A DNA stretch of 64,000 nt from Alphaproteobacteria bacterium (GTDB lineage Bacteria; Pseudomonadota; Alphaproteobacteria; UBA8366), in contig JAJFJD010000059.1 in NCBI GenBank assembly GCA_021774335.1, forward strand, positions 62,001-126,000, written 5' to 3'. Positions 35,913 to 44,696 of this stretch are shown here, piece by piece (positions within the stretch are counted from its first letter, which is position 1; the number at the start of each line of letters is the position of its first letter). The translations under genes and the position numbers were made by a program. A model generated the notes under the pieces. It worked only from the letters and a program-made list of their open reading frames with translations, had not been told where the DNA came from and searched no databases.

Positions 35913-36553
35913 TCCGTTCCTCTTTCGGCATCTTGCTGCCGGAATCCAGATAACCGCCGTGCATCGACCAACAGGCTATCCGCTATCTTTCCTGAAGCAA
36001 CGACCGCATGCACCACATGTTCACGCCCGAATGCTCGCCCCAATTCCAACCGGTCCAACTGTTCGACGAGCGGAATACCGGCCGCTCCCCGCTGCATCTT
36101 CTGGCGACCACCGGCCGCCGCATCCGACGCCGCGAAAACCACCCCCGCCGAATTCCTGGCGAGAAATCCCGTAACCTTGTCGAAGCCGGCGACGGCGCCA
36201 CCGGCGCGGCGCGCCAGCCCGATCAAATCGAGGCACCGATCCCGCAACAGGATTTCCACCCGCGCAGGCAATTCTTCGTCCACAATCACATTGCGCCGGG
36301 CAGCGCGCGCAAACAAGCGATTTGCGACCGCCGCCGCAATACTGGCACGATCCGCAGAAACCCATATGCCGCGACCCGGCAGCGATGCCGCGATATCCGG
36401 AACGATACGGTCGTCAGGCCCGACGGCAAAGCGAACCAGTGCCGCCGTCTCGCGGCTCTCGCCGGACACGATACACCGACGGCACGGCGTGCCGGACGGG
36501 TCTTTACCGTCCCGTCCGTCGTCATCCTCCGCCGTCTGTACCGCTGCCAACAT
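35909..36553 (-). CDS. YlxR (DUF448) fused to an L7Ae-like domain, RNA-binding protein
   Basis: A 214-residue protein with two parts. The N-terminal YlxR/DUF448 domain (about 22-95) has CRRCIVSGE and LVRFAVGPDDRIVPDIAASLPGRG, with the family's GRG signature. The C-terminal half (about 110-200: LLDLIGLARRAGGAVAGFDKV) resembles the L7Ae/L30e fold, a fused arrangement common in alphaproteobacteria. It is probably a cytoplasmic RNA-binding factor working with NusA and IF-2. ATG 36553 has GAGGAG at good spacing. It overlaps infB by 4 bases and lies 33 bases after nusA. Confidence 0.88.
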   Translation of the reverse strand: MLAAVQTAEDDDGRDGKDPSGTPCRRCIVSGESRETAALVRFAVGPDDRIVPDIAASLPGRGIWVSADRASIAAAVANRLFARAARRNVIVDEELPARVEILLRDRCLDLIGLARRAGGAVAGFDKVTGFLARNSAGVVFAASDAAAGGRQKMQRGAAGIPLVEQLDRLELGRAFGREHVVHAVVASGKIADSLLVDARRLSGFRQQDAERGTE

Positions 36554-36586
36554 TACCGCTCCTCGTCCATACTGCCCGGATGACGC

Positions 36587-38248
36587 CTAGGCGTCCTGGC
36601 GCGGCGTTTCCGCCGCAGCCTCACCGTCGGTCTCGCCATCCGCCTCAGCGGCCGCTTCGGCCTCGGCCGCCGCCGCTGCTTCCGCTTCCGCCTTGGCCGC
36701 TGCCAATTCCTCTTCGGTGAACCATCCGGCGGCGACGCGCGCCGTCATGATGATGTCGTTCGCTCCGTCCTCACCGAGATCGTATTCCCGCAGGATTCCC
36801 TCCTGCCGGTCGGTCAATTCGTCGGAGGCAAGATCCGCGAAGTCTTCCAAGGACTTGATCTCGCGTTCGCCCAGCGTGACCAGCATTTGCGGGTTCAATC
36901 CGGCGACGCCGATTAGATCGTCCTGGACGCCGAGGTCTTTCGCGGCCTGCGTCAGCCGCTCGCCCTCCGACTCCAGGAACGTCCGCGCGCGGAGCTGCAG
37001 CTCGGCGGCGATGTCTTCATCAAACCCTTCGATGGAAGCCAATTCGTCGATCGGCACGAAGGCCACTTCTTCGACATTGGTGAAACCTTCGGTCACCAAA
37101 AGATGGGCAATGACATCTTCCACATCGAGCGCGGCGATGAAGATATCGCTGCGTGACCGGAATTCCGCCTGCCGGCGATCAGACTCTTCCTTCTCGGTCA
37201 GAATGTCGATCTCCCAACCGGTCAGCATCGACGCAAGCCGCACGTTTTGTCCGCGTCGCCCGATCGCCAGGCTGAGTTGCTCGTCGGGAACGACGACTTC
37301 GATCTTGTGCGCATCTTCGTCGAGAACGACCTTGGCGACTTCCGCCGGCGCCAGAGCGTTGACCACGAAGGTCGCCGGATCGCCGGACCAGGGGATAATG
37401 TCGATTTTCTCGCCCTGCAATTCGGCGACCACCGCCTGAACGCGGCTACCGCGCATACCGACACAAGCGCCGACCGGGTCGATGCCCGAGTCGTTCGAGA
37501 GGACGGCGATTTTCGCCCGGCTGCCCGGATCGCGCGCCACGGCACGGATCTCAATGATGCCGTCGTAAATTTCCGGCACTTCCTGGCTGAACAGCTTCGC
37601 CATGAATTGCGGATGGGTCCGCGATAGAAAAATCTGCGGCCCGCGTTGTTCGCGGCGGACGTCGTAGATATAGGACCGAATCCGGTCGTTGCGGCGGAAG
37701 CTTTCGCGCGGCAGCAACTCCTCGCGCCGAACCACCGCCTCGCCGCGCCCGAGATCCACCGTGACGTTGCCGAACTCGACCCGCTTGACGATGCCGTTGA
37801 CGATCTCGCCGACACGGTCCTTGTATTCCTCGTATTGCCGTTCGCGCTCTGCTTCGCGCACTTTCTGCACGATGACCTGCTTGGCGGTCTGCGCTGCTAT
37901 CCGGCCGAAATCGATGGGCGGCAGCGGATCGACGATGAATTCGCCCAGCTGCACATCCGATTTCTTCTGCTGCGCCGCGGCCAAGGTCAGCTGCGTCGCC
38001 TCGTTCTCCACGTCCTCCGTTACCTCCATGTAGCGGGCGAGGCGAATCTCACCGCTCGTCCGGTCAATTTCGGCTCGGATATCGTTCTCGTGGCCATATT
38101 TCGACCGGCCGGCTTTCTGGATCGCCTGCTCCATGGCTTCGAGCACCTGATCGCGGTCGATGCCCTTTTCACGGGCGACCGTGTCAGCGACCGATAACAG
38201 CTCCGTCCTTGGATAGACTCCTGCCTCAACGGTTTCCATGCTGTCCAT
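36587..38248 (-). CDS. nusA: transcription termination/antitermination factor NusA
   Basis: A 553-residue protein: N-terminal RNAP-binding domain (about 1-135), S1 (about 140-205, GIVKRVEFGNVTVDLG), two KH domains (DPVGACVGMRGSRVQAVVAELQ and QLSLAIGRRGQNVRLA) and two C-terminal helix-hairpin-helix acidic repeats (about 370-520). The end is a low-complexity Ala/Glu tail. It modulates pausing, termination and rRNA antitermination. Start MDSMETVEAG at 38248; METVEAG at 38239 is an alternative. It lies between rimP and the ylxR-like gene. Confidence 0.96.
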   Translation of the reverse strand: MDSMETVEAGVYPRTELLSVADTVAREKGIDRDQVLEAMEQAIQKAGRSKYGHENDIRAEIDRTSGEIRLARYMEVTEDVENEATQLTLAAAQQKKSDVQLGEFIVDPLPPIDFGRIAAQTAKQVIVQKVREAERERQYEEYKDRVGEIVNGIVKRVEFGNVTVDLGRGEAVVRREELLPRESFRRNDRIRSYIYDVRREQRGPQIFLSRTHPQFMAKLFSQEVPEIYDGIIEIRAVARDPGSRAKIAVLSNDSGIDPVGACVGMRGSRVQAVVAELQGEKIDIIPWSGDPATFVVNALAPAEVAKVVLDEDAHKIEVVVPDEQLSLAIGRRGQNVRLASMLTGWEIDILTEKEESDRRQAEFRSRSDIFIAALDVEDVIAHLLVTEGFTNVEEVAFVPIDELASIEGFDEDIAAELQLRARTFLESEGERLTQAAKDLGVQDDLIGVAGLNPQMLVTLGEREIKSLEDFADLASDELTDRQEGILREYDLGEDGANDIIMTARVAAGWFTEEELAAAKAEAEAAAAAEAEAAAEADGETDGEAAAETPRQDA

Positions 38249-38312
38249 GATCCTAGTCCATACTCCTCGTTACGCGCCGTGCCGGTTTCGGCCGCCGGGC
38301 GCCGATATTGTT

Positions 38313-38819
38313 CTAGTGGCTGTGTTGGCCACTCTGCGCGGCCGCCAACAGTTCGTCTGTCATCAGCAGCTTCGCGCTTTCAATTCCATCAAAGGGCAGT
38401 TCGGCCACGCCCTGATCCAACTCCAGCTTCACGCAGTCGTTCGCGACCCCGATCACCTGTCCCCGAAACTTCCGCTGCCCATCGATCGGTTCGCGCATCT
38501 CGACCCTGGCGCGGAATCCCGCAAAACGCTCGAAGTCGCGCAATCGCGTCAGCGGACGATCGATGCCCGGCGAACTGACTTCCAGCTCATACGCGCCGGC
38601 AATCGGATCTTCAACATCGAGCAACGCCGACACGGCGCGGCTGATACTGGCACAGTCGTCCACGTTCATGCCCGCCTGATCGGTCCGTTCCACCATCACC
38701 TGCAGATGACGCCGATCCCGGTCGCCCAGCAGACGGACACGGACAATTTCATAGCCCATGTCGTCTAGGGCGGGGGCAATTATTCGCTCGACTCGAGCCG
38801 CCGGATCCATACTTTCCAT
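38313..38819 (-). CDS. rimP: ribosome maturation factor RimP
   Basis: A 168-residue protein with the RimP N-terminal domain (MDPAARVERIIAPALDDMGYEIVRVR) and C-terminal SH3-like domain (LDQGVAELPFDGIESAKLL), plus the signature YELEVSSPGIDRPL. It is needed for 30S assembly. The frame is open upstream to 38897, but I start at ATG 38819, preceded by AAGG at a 7-base spacing; ATG 38810 (MDPAAR) is also possible. It heads the rimP-nusA-infB operon. Confidence 0.94.
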   Translation of the reverse strand: MESMDPAARVERIIAPALDDMGYEIVRVRLLGDRDRRHLQVMVERTDQAGMNVDDCASISRAVSALLDVEDPIAGAYELEVSSPGIDRPLTRLRDFERFAGFRARVEMREPIDGQRKFRGQVIGVANDCVKLELDQGVAELPFDGIESAKLLMTDELLAAAQSGQHSH

Positions 38820-38864
38820 CGGTCCACCTTCCCGTGGCCCAAAACCAATCCATGACCCAGAACT

Positions 38865-38890
38865 AAAAAGGGCGGGCCGCAGGCCCACCC
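38865..38890 (-). terminator. intrinsic terminator between trmB and rimP
   Basis: Stem GGGCGGGCC/GGCCCACCC (38870-38878 with 38882-38890), one mismatch, with a 3-base loop and TTTTT on the minus strand. It would end the transcript coming from trmB and separate it from the rimP operon, whose promoter must then lie in the 45 bases before rimP or read through. Confidence 0.8.
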
Positions 38891-39000
38891 AATACATTTA
38901 GTCGACGTATCGACCATATGGGTAACTTCTCGTGTTATTTAAGCGTTTTCGAGCCCTACGACAAGGTCTTTCTGTGCGCTTTGCTGTCTGTCTGGGCCGC

Positions 39001-39723
39001 TCAATCCGGCGCGGCGGCGGCCGGGTCGGGCCGGCGGCGAAAGCGAAGATAGACGCAGGCAGTTCCCCGCTGGAGCGCTTTTTCCTCATAGCGGGTCGGC
39101 GGCCAATCCGCCGGCCGCTCCCGCCAATCGGCCGGTCCCTGGGCAAGCCATTCGAATGCGTTATGGCGCAGGCAGTGAAACAGCATCCACCGCAGATAAT
39201 CCATGTGATCGGTGGCCAGGCGGAGTTCGGCACCGGGCGCCATAACCCGCGCCAAGGCATCGAGCTGCGGTGGCGCGACGAAACGGCGCCGGTTATGCCG
39301 CGCCTTCGGCCAAGGGTCGGGAAACAGGATGAATGCACGGTCCACGGACCGGTCCGGCAGCCGGTCCAACACTGTGCGGGCATCGTCGGGAAAGACGCGG
39401 ATATTGTCGAGCGGCGCACCGTCAGGCGCGGCATCGATTACCGCAAAGAGTTTCGCTACGCCGTTTAGGAACGGTTCACAGCCGAGGAATCCGATTTCCG
39501 GATGCGTCGCAGCCTGTCGAGCAAGATGCTCGCCGCCGCCGAATCCGACCTCCAACCAGAGGGCGCGGACCGGCCGCGGGAACCAGTCCGCAGGGTCACC
39601 GTCCAGCGCCTCGGGCTCCAGCGCAAGTGCCGGCAGCATCTGATCGAGCAGCCGCGCCCGCTCCGGACGGAGCCGTCGGCCGCGCCGGCGGCCGTAGAGA
39701 ATTCGCCGGTCTTCCTTGGCCAT
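39001..39723 (-). CDS. trmB: tRNA (guanine-46-N7)-methyltransferase
   Basis: A 240-residue SAM methyltransferase with WLEVGFGGGEHLARQA (SAM loop, about 55-70), FLGCEPFLNGVAKL, and FLFPDPWPK-type motif FILFPDPWPKARHNRRR, the TrmB signature. It methylates N7 of G46 in the tRNA variable loop. The C-terminus is Pro/Ala-rich. It lies 43 bases downstream of metK on the same strand; the gap after it holds a terminator. Confidence 0.95.
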   Translation of the reverse strand: MAKEDRRILYGRRRGRRLRPERARLLDQMLPALALEPEALDGDPADWFPRPVRALWLEVGFGGGEHLARQAATHPEIGFLGCEPFLNGVAKLFAVIDAAPDGAPLDNIRVFPDDARTVLDRLPDRSVDRAFILFPDPWPKARHNRRRFVAPPQLDALARVMAPGAELRLATDHMDYLRWMLFHCLRHNAFEWLAQGPADWRERPADWPPTRYEEKALQRGTACVYLRFRRRPDPAAAAPD

Positions 39724-39765
39724 AACATCCGCCTCGCGCCGTCAGGGCGAGCCATCCGGAAAGGA

Positions 39766-40950
39766 TTAGCTCAACGCGCCCTGCAACGCATCGACCAGGT
39801 CGGTCCGTTCCCAGGAGAATCCGCCGTCATCGTCCGGCGTACGCCCAAAGTGGCCGTAGGCCGCGGTGCGCGCATAGATCGGGCGGCTGAGATTGAGATG
39901 TTCGCGAATTCCCCGCGGACTCAGGTCCATGGCCTGTGTTACCGCAGCGGTGAGCTTCTCGTCGTCGACCGTCCCGGTGCCGTATGTGTCCAAATAGACC
40001 GACAGCGGCTTCGAAACGCCGATCGCGTAGGCGACCTGAATCGTGCAGCGATCCGCCAATCCGGCGGCGACCACGTTCTTGGCGACATAGCGCGCGCCAT
40101 AGGCCGCCGACCGGTCGACCTTCGTGGGGTCCTTGCCCGAGAAGGCGCCGCCGCCATGCGGCGCGGCGCCGCCATACGTGTCGACGATGATCTTGCGGCC
40201 GGTGAGGCCGGCGTCGCTGTCCGGGCCGCCGATGACGAAACGCCCGGTCGGATTAACGTAGAACTCGTCCTCGCCGCACATCCATCCTTCGGGCAGAACA
40301 TCGACAACGAAAGGCCGGATCAGCTCGCGGATCTCGTCCTGTTCCAACGATTCGCCGTGCTGCGTTGAGACGACAACGGAGGTGGCCCGCACCGGCTTGC
40401 CGCCTTCATACGCCAGGGTGACCTGGCTCTTCGAGTCCGGGCCAATCCCGGGCAACTTGCCCGCGTGCCGTGCAGCCGCCATGCGGCGCAGGATATCGTG
40501 GCTGTACTGGATCGCCGCCGGCATTAGTTCCGGTGTTTCCTTACACGCATAACCGAACATCAGGCCCTGGTCGCCGGCACCTTCATCCTTGTTGCCGGCC
40601 GCGTCGACGCCCTGTGCGATATCCGGCGATTGGCTGTGCACGTAACATTGCACCTCCAGGTTCTTCCAATGGAAGTTATCCTGCTCGTAGCCGATATCCT
40701 TAACCGCCTTGCGCGCCAGCGCTTCCATCTGGTCGGCATCGATGTCCTGCGGTCCGCGAACCTCACCGGCGAGAATCACGCGGTTCGTGGTGACGAGCGT
40801 TTCAACGCCCGTCCGCACATCGGGGCCGGACGCCAGGAACAGATCCACGATCTCGTCCGAAATACGGTCGCAAATCTTGTCCGGATGTCCTTCGGACACC
40901 GATTCGCTGGTAAAAAGGTAATCTCCCGTTGGCACGCGCACGTCCTCCAT
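39766..40950 (-). CDS. metK: S-adenosylmethionine synthetase
   Basis: A protein of about 394 residues that makes SAM from methionine and ATP. YLFTSESVSEGHPDKICDRISD near the start, GAGDQGLMFGYA and GGGAFSGKDPTKVDRSAAYGARY are the MetK hallmarks. The start is uncertain. The frame is open back to 41046, but that stretch overlaps a leader hairpin and has no homology. ATG 40950 gives MEDVRVPTGDYLF with no ribosome site; GTG 40935 has GGAGG 8 bases upstream (40948-40944) and gives a start at PTGDYLF. An XRE regulator precedes it. Confidence 0.9.
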   Translation of the reverse strand: MEDVRVPTGDYLFTSESVSEGHPDKICDRISDEIVDLFLASGPDVRTGVETLVTTNRVILAGEVRGPQDIDADQMEALARKAVKDIGYEQDNFHWKNLEVQCYVHSQSPDIAQGVDAAGNKDEGAGDQGLMFGYACKETPELMPAAIQYSHDILRRMAAARHAGKLPGIGPDSKSQVTLAYEGGKPVRATSVVVSTQHGESLEQDEIRELIRPFVVDVLPEGWMCGEDEFYVNPTGRFVIGGPDSDAGLTGRKIIVDTYGGAAPHGGGAFSGKDPTKVDRSAAYGARYVAKNVVAAGLADRCTIQVAYAIGVSKPLSVYLDTYGTGTVDDEKLTAAVTQAMDLSPRGIREHLNLSRPIYARTAAYGHFGRTPDDDGGFSWERTDLVDALQGALS

Positions 40951-41009
40951 CAAATAAGCAAAATATCGTCCGAAACCGAATGCCCGATCACGGTTATGAA
41001 TCGCCAAGC

Positions 41010-41032
41010 GCCCGTTGAAATCAACAACGGGC
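41010..41032 (-). promoter_or_regulatory. leader hairpin upstream of metK
   Basis: Perfect 8-bp stem GCCCGTTG/CAACGGGC with a 7-base loop, 60 bases before the metK start. It has no T-run. It does not match the SAM-II or SAM/SAH riboswitch consensus as I know them, so it is only a candidate RNA control element or operator for the adjacent XRE regulator. Confidence 0.5.
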
Positions 41033-41116
41033 CGCTCTTTTGACAATGTTTTCTTATATCGTCAAGACGCGTGAAAAACGCCCCGTCCGCCGGAGTAACA
41101 CGAACGTACGGGTTTT

Positions 41117-41575
41117 TCAGTCGTGATCGTTGACGTTGGACAGCGCTTTCGCAAGATCGAAGACGCGCTTCCGGACATTCGGGTCCTTGATACGATAATA
41201 GGCACGCACCAGCTCCAGCGTCTCTCGCTTAGCCATCGGATCCACGTCAAAGCCGGACGGCGGCAGATCGGGAAGCCCCACTTGCTGGGCCGGCGACCGT
41301 TCCGAAACGTCTGGCGACATGTCATCGAAGAAAAACGAAATGGGAACGTCCAAGACACGAGACAAATCAAACAACCGACTCGCACCAATTCGGTTCGCCC
41401 CCCGTTCGTATTTTTGAACCTGCTGAAAGGTCAGACCCAGCGCATCGCCGAGCTTCTCCTGACTCAATCCCAGAAGAGTACGACGCAACCTGACGCGACT
41501 TCCCACATGGATGTCTACTGGGTTAGGTTTGCCTGTTCGACCCGCAGACTGCCGCACAGGCGCTGTATTCGACAT
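41117..41575 (-). CDS. XRE-family HTH transcriptional regulator
   Basis: A 152-residue protein with a Cro/CI-type helix-turn-helix at about 25-80: RRTLLGLSQEKLGDALGLTF, QVQKYERGANRIGASRL. The C-terminal half is Pro/acidic then helical (ELVRAYYRIKDPNVRKRVFDLAKAL), as in the conserved alphaproteobacterial SinR/PhrR-like regulators found before metK. Its targets are not known from sequence. It is 166 bases upstream of metK on the same strand, the likely target or neighbour by position. The gap before lnt (41576-41688) is AT-rich and probably holds its promoter. Confidence 0.85.
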   Translation of the reverse strand: MSNTAPVRQSAGRTGKPNPVDIHVGSRVRLRRTLLGLSQEKLGDALGLTFQQVQKYERGANRIGASRLFDLSRVLDVPISFFFDDMSPDVSERSPAQQVGLPDLPPSGFDVDPMAKRETLELVRAYYRIKDPNVRKRVFDLAKALSNVNDHD

Positions 41576-41688
41576 GGTCCTACGATCCCCATTTTTCCAA
41601 AATTTTCAATACCCTTCCGGTAGACCCTTGTTATGTCAAAGTTTCGACACGGTCAAGGCCGCCCCGGTTTAGTAAGTATAAAAATATT

Positions 41689-43260
41689 TCAACTGCGCAA
41701 TCGCCTTAGGAAAACTAACACAACGCAAGCGAGCATCCAGATTGCCAGGAAAAGCATATCATAGTACCGCCCGTAAAGCGTTTTCTGGCCGACGACGGCG
41801 GGTAGACGCACATCCAACACCCCCTTCTCTCGCAATCCCAGCCGGGCCAAAACCCGACCGTAGGAATCGACCACGGCGGAGATCCCCGTATTGGCCGATC
41901 GAATCAGCGGCATGCCTTCTTCGACGGCGCGGACCCGGGCAATCGCAAGATGCTGATAGGGCCCTGCCGTCAAACCATACCATGCATCGTTGGTCAGGTT
42001 GAGTAGCCAAGCCGGGCGATCGGCACGGTTTAAGACGGCGCCGGGGAAGATCACCTCATAACAGATCAACGGGCTCATCGCCGGAAGGCCGGGCAAGCGC
42101 ACGGTCTGGGGGCCCGGACCGGCGGAATAGTCAACGGCCCCCTGCGTTATCTTGGCAATCGGCAGCAGACTTCGCAATGGCACATACTCGCCGAACGGCA
42201 CCAGATGCGCCTTATCATATTGCCCGACCACCGCGCCCGACCCGTCAATGGCGAACATCGAATTCCAAAGGCGCAGCGGATTCATCTCCCGGCGCGGCGC
42301 ACCGGTAATCACCAAGCCGCCCGGCGGGACCACGCTGGCGACGGCCGTGCGTTCCAATTGCTGGTTTTCGACAAAGAAAGTGGCCGCGTTTTCCGGCCAG
42401 ATAATATGAGTGACCCAATCCGGACGATTGTCGCGGCTGAGCTGGAGATGCAGGTCGAGGTTTCGCTGCCGCAAGCTGCGCCGCCATTTCTCCTGCTGCG
42501 GAATACCGGCCTGAACCAGGCGAAGGCCGACCCCGGGCACGACCGCCTCGCCTGGCGGTGGCGCTGCCGCCAAACGCGCCATGCCGCCGGTCCATGGTCC
42601 GGCAAGCAACACAACCGCGGCAACGCATCCGATCCAGCGCCGGCTGCCGGAATCAGCCAGCGCCGCCAGCAAACAGGCCGACGCAATCGCGATCAGGCTG
42701 ACGCCGTAAATACCGACGACCGCCGCGGTCTGCAGCAACGCATCGGAGCCAACCCAACTATGCCCGGCCAGGTTCCAGGGAAAGCCCGTGAGGATATGGC
42801 CGCGCAGCCACTCCGCACCGACCCAGGCGATAGACAAGGCGAGTGCCCGGTCGAGATGACTCCGCCCGAACGAAGCCGCCACGGCCGCCGCCCCGGTGAA
42901 TATCGCCAGAAAGGCCGGCAGGCCGAGCGATGCGAACGGAATCATCCAGGCGTGCTTGCCGGCAAAGATCAGCAAAGCGTTGCCGATCCAATACAAACCG
43001 GCCGCGAAGAAGCCAAAGCCGAACCACCAGCCGAGCCCGAAGGCCGAGCGCCACCCGCGGGCGCCCGCGAGCATCCATACGAAGATGGGAAATGCCAGGT
43101 AGATTGCCGGCAGGACATGCGCCGGCGGCAGCGCCAGTGTCGCGACCGCGCCGCCGAAAAAGGCGATTCCGCGCCGGCGCCAACCGGTCAACGCTGCGAA
43201 CCAGTCCGCGACGGCCGGCATCAAGGGCTTCCGCACGGCGGCCGCCGCGGCGTCACTCAT
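41689..43260 (-). CDS. lnt: apolipoprotein N-acyltransferase
   Basis: A 523-residue inner-membrane enzyme. About six to seven membrane helices occupy the first 215 residues and one more lies near the end (about 495-515). The periplasmic nitrilase-like domain carries the catalytic Glu in IIWPENAATFF, the Lys in YDKAHLVPFGEYVP and the Cys in MSPLICYEVIFPG. It adds the third acyl chain to lipoproteins, needed for Lol export. It overlaps the CBS-domain gene upstream by 8 bases, the usual corC-lnt pairing. Confidence 0.94.
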   Translation of the reverse strand: MSDAAAAAVRKPLMPAVADWFAALTGWRRRGIAFFGGAVATLALPPAHVLPAIYLAFPIFVWMLAGARGWRSAFGLGWWFGFGFFAAGLYWIGNALLIFAGKHAWMIPFASLGLPAFLAIFTGAAAVAASFGRSHLDRALALSIAWVGAEWLRGHILTGFPWNLAGHSWVGSDALLQTAAVVGIYGVSLIAIASACLLAALADSGSRRWIGCVAAVVLLAGPWTGGMARLAAAPPPGEAVVPGVGLRLVQAGIPQQEKWRRSLRQRNLDLHLQLSRDNRPDWVTHIIWPENAATFFVENQQLERTAVASVVPPGGLVITGAPRREMNPLRLWNSMFAIDGSGAVVGQYDKAHLVPFGEYVPLRSLLPIAKITQGAVDYSAGPGPQTVRLPGLPAMSPLICYEVIFPGAVLNRADRPAWLLNLTNDAWYGLTAGPYQHLAIARVRAVEEGMPLIRSANTGISAVVDSYGRVLARLGLREKGVLDVRLPAVVGQKTLYGRYYDMLFLAIWMLACVVLVFLRRLRS

Positions 43261-44185
43261 CGGCGGGCTGGGGAATGGGCAGATTGCCGAGGCGAAGCCG
43301 GCGAATGCGGCGCGGGTCGGCCTCGATCACCTCGAATTCGACCCCGGAAGGTTCGTGACAGACGACCTCGCCGCGCATGGGCACACGTCCCGCGATGCTG
43401 AACACGAGCCCGCCGAGCGTATCGATATCTTCTTCGCGTTCTTCCGCGGACCGGATGGAACACACCTCGTCTTCGAAATCGTCAATCGAATAGCGCGCGT
43501 CGGCGATTACCGTGCCGTCGCTCCGCCGCTGCAGGCTGGGGCCGACGGCGTCGTCATGCTCATCCTCGATCTCACCGACGATCTGCTCGACCGCGTCCTC
43601 GATCGTCACGAGCCCGTCGATCCCACCGTATTCATCGACAACGAGCGCCATATGCGTGCGCGACAACCGCATCTTCAGCAGCAGATCCAGCACCCGCATG
43701 CTGGGCGACACGAAAAGGACCTCGCGCACCAGCTTGGTCAACTCCGCGGTCTTGTTCCGGCCGACAATCGCCAACACATCCTTGATGTGGACCATGCCGA
43801 TGACCTCATCGAGGGTTTCACGATAGACCGGCAAGCGTGAATGACCCTCCTTGGCCATCATTTCGACGACCTCGTTCAACGTTGTCGAACACTCGACGGC
43901 GACGATATCGGCGCGCGGCACCATGACGTCATTCACCGTCAGGCCGCCGACCGTTAAGATCGAGTCGATGAGCTGACGTTCCCGCGAATCGATCGGGTCT
44001 TCGCGCTCTTCGTGTTGTTCGATGAGTTCTTCTAGGGTCTCGCGGACGTTCGATCCGCCGTTGCGCCCATTGCGCAATCCCTTGAACCAACGCCGCCAGC
44101 CAGCCGGCTTTCGCAGGTCGACTGCGGTGTCGGGACTAGATGGAGGTTCCGTTTGTGCAGCGTCGTCGTTCATAGCCATGGGCAT
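43253..44185 (-). CDS. CorC/TlyC-like CBS-domain protein
   Basis: A 310-residue soluble protein: two CBS domains (about 78-200: VMVPRADIVAVE, HSRLPVYRETLDEVIGMVHIKD, LLKMRLSRTHMALVVDEYGG) and a C-terminal CorC-HlyC transporter-associated domain (about 215-300). The N-terminus lacks the DUF21 membrane domain of full-length hemolysin-type exporters, so this is the short CorC form linked to magnesium and cobalt efflux. The ATG start is near 44185. It lies between ybeY and lnt, as in many proteobacteria. Confidence 0.9.
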   Translation of the reverse strand: MPMAMNDDAAQTEPPSSPDTAVDLRKPAGWRRWFKGLRNGRNGGSNVRETLEELIEQHEEREDPIDSRERQLIDSILTVGGLTVNDVMVPRADIVAVECSTTLNEVVEMMAKEGHSRLPVYRETLDEVIGMVHIKDVLAIVGRNKTAELTKLVREVLFVSPSMRVLDLLLKMRLSRTHMALVVDEYGGIDGLVTIEDAVEQIVGEIEDEHDDAVGPSLQRRSDGTVIADARYSIDDFEDEVCSIRSAEEREEDIDTLGGLVFSIAGRVPMRGEVVCHEPSGVEFEVIEADPRRIRRLRLGNLPIPQPADE

Positions 44186-44195
44186 TTACGGGCAG

Positions 44196-44696
44196 TCATT
44201 CCGCCACGTCACCGTATTGATATGGGTCGCCGACCCCCAGGTCTGCAAGTATCTGCGTTTCCAACCGTTCCATTCGCTCGGCCTCCGCGTCGTCCTCGTG
44301 GTCATATCCGGCCAAGTGCAATACGCCATGCACCACCAGATGTCGAAGATGATCCGCCACCGGTTTACCCTGCGCCGCCGCTTCGGCTATCACGGTCTCA
44401 CAGGCCAGGACCACGTCGCCCAACATCGTGGGCACCGCGTCCATACTGCCGGCGGGGCCGATTGGAAAGGACAGCACGTTGGTCGGACTGTCTTTTCCGC
44501 GATGGTCGCGATTGAGCGTCCGAACCATGGCGTCATCCGCCAGCACCACGCTGATTTCCACCGCTGCCGCCGTGCCGCCGCCGCTTGCCCGCCACGCCGC
44601 CGTTGCAGCGCTGCGGACCAGGTCCTCGACATCCGGCAGGATATCCGTCCATTGGCGCATCGGCGTCGCGATATCGATGGCGACGGTATCGCTCAT
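44196..44696 (-). CDS. ybeY: rRNA maturation endoribonuclease YbeY
   Basis: A 166-residue zinc metalloprotein. HGVLHLAGYDH at 123-133 gives the three zinc-binding histidines (His123, His127, His133), and LNRDHRGKDSPTNVLSFP is the second signature. It takes part in 16S rRNA 3'-end maturation and 70S quality control. It overlaps phoH upstream by 4 bases (ATGA) and is 10 bases from the CorC-like gene. Confidence 0.95.
   Translation of the reverse strand: MSDTVAIDIATPMRQWTDILPDVEDLVRSAATAAWRASGGGTAAAVEISVVLADDAMVRTLNRDHRGKDSPTNVLSFPIGPAGSMDAVPTMLGDVVLACETVIAEAAAQGKPVADHLRHLVVHGVLHLAGYDHEDDAEAERMERLETQILADLGVGDPYQYGDVAE

Noticed and set aside
41010..41100. SAM-II or SAM/SAH riboswitch before metK
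   Set aside because: The conserved loop sequences of those classes are not found; only a plain hairpin is present.
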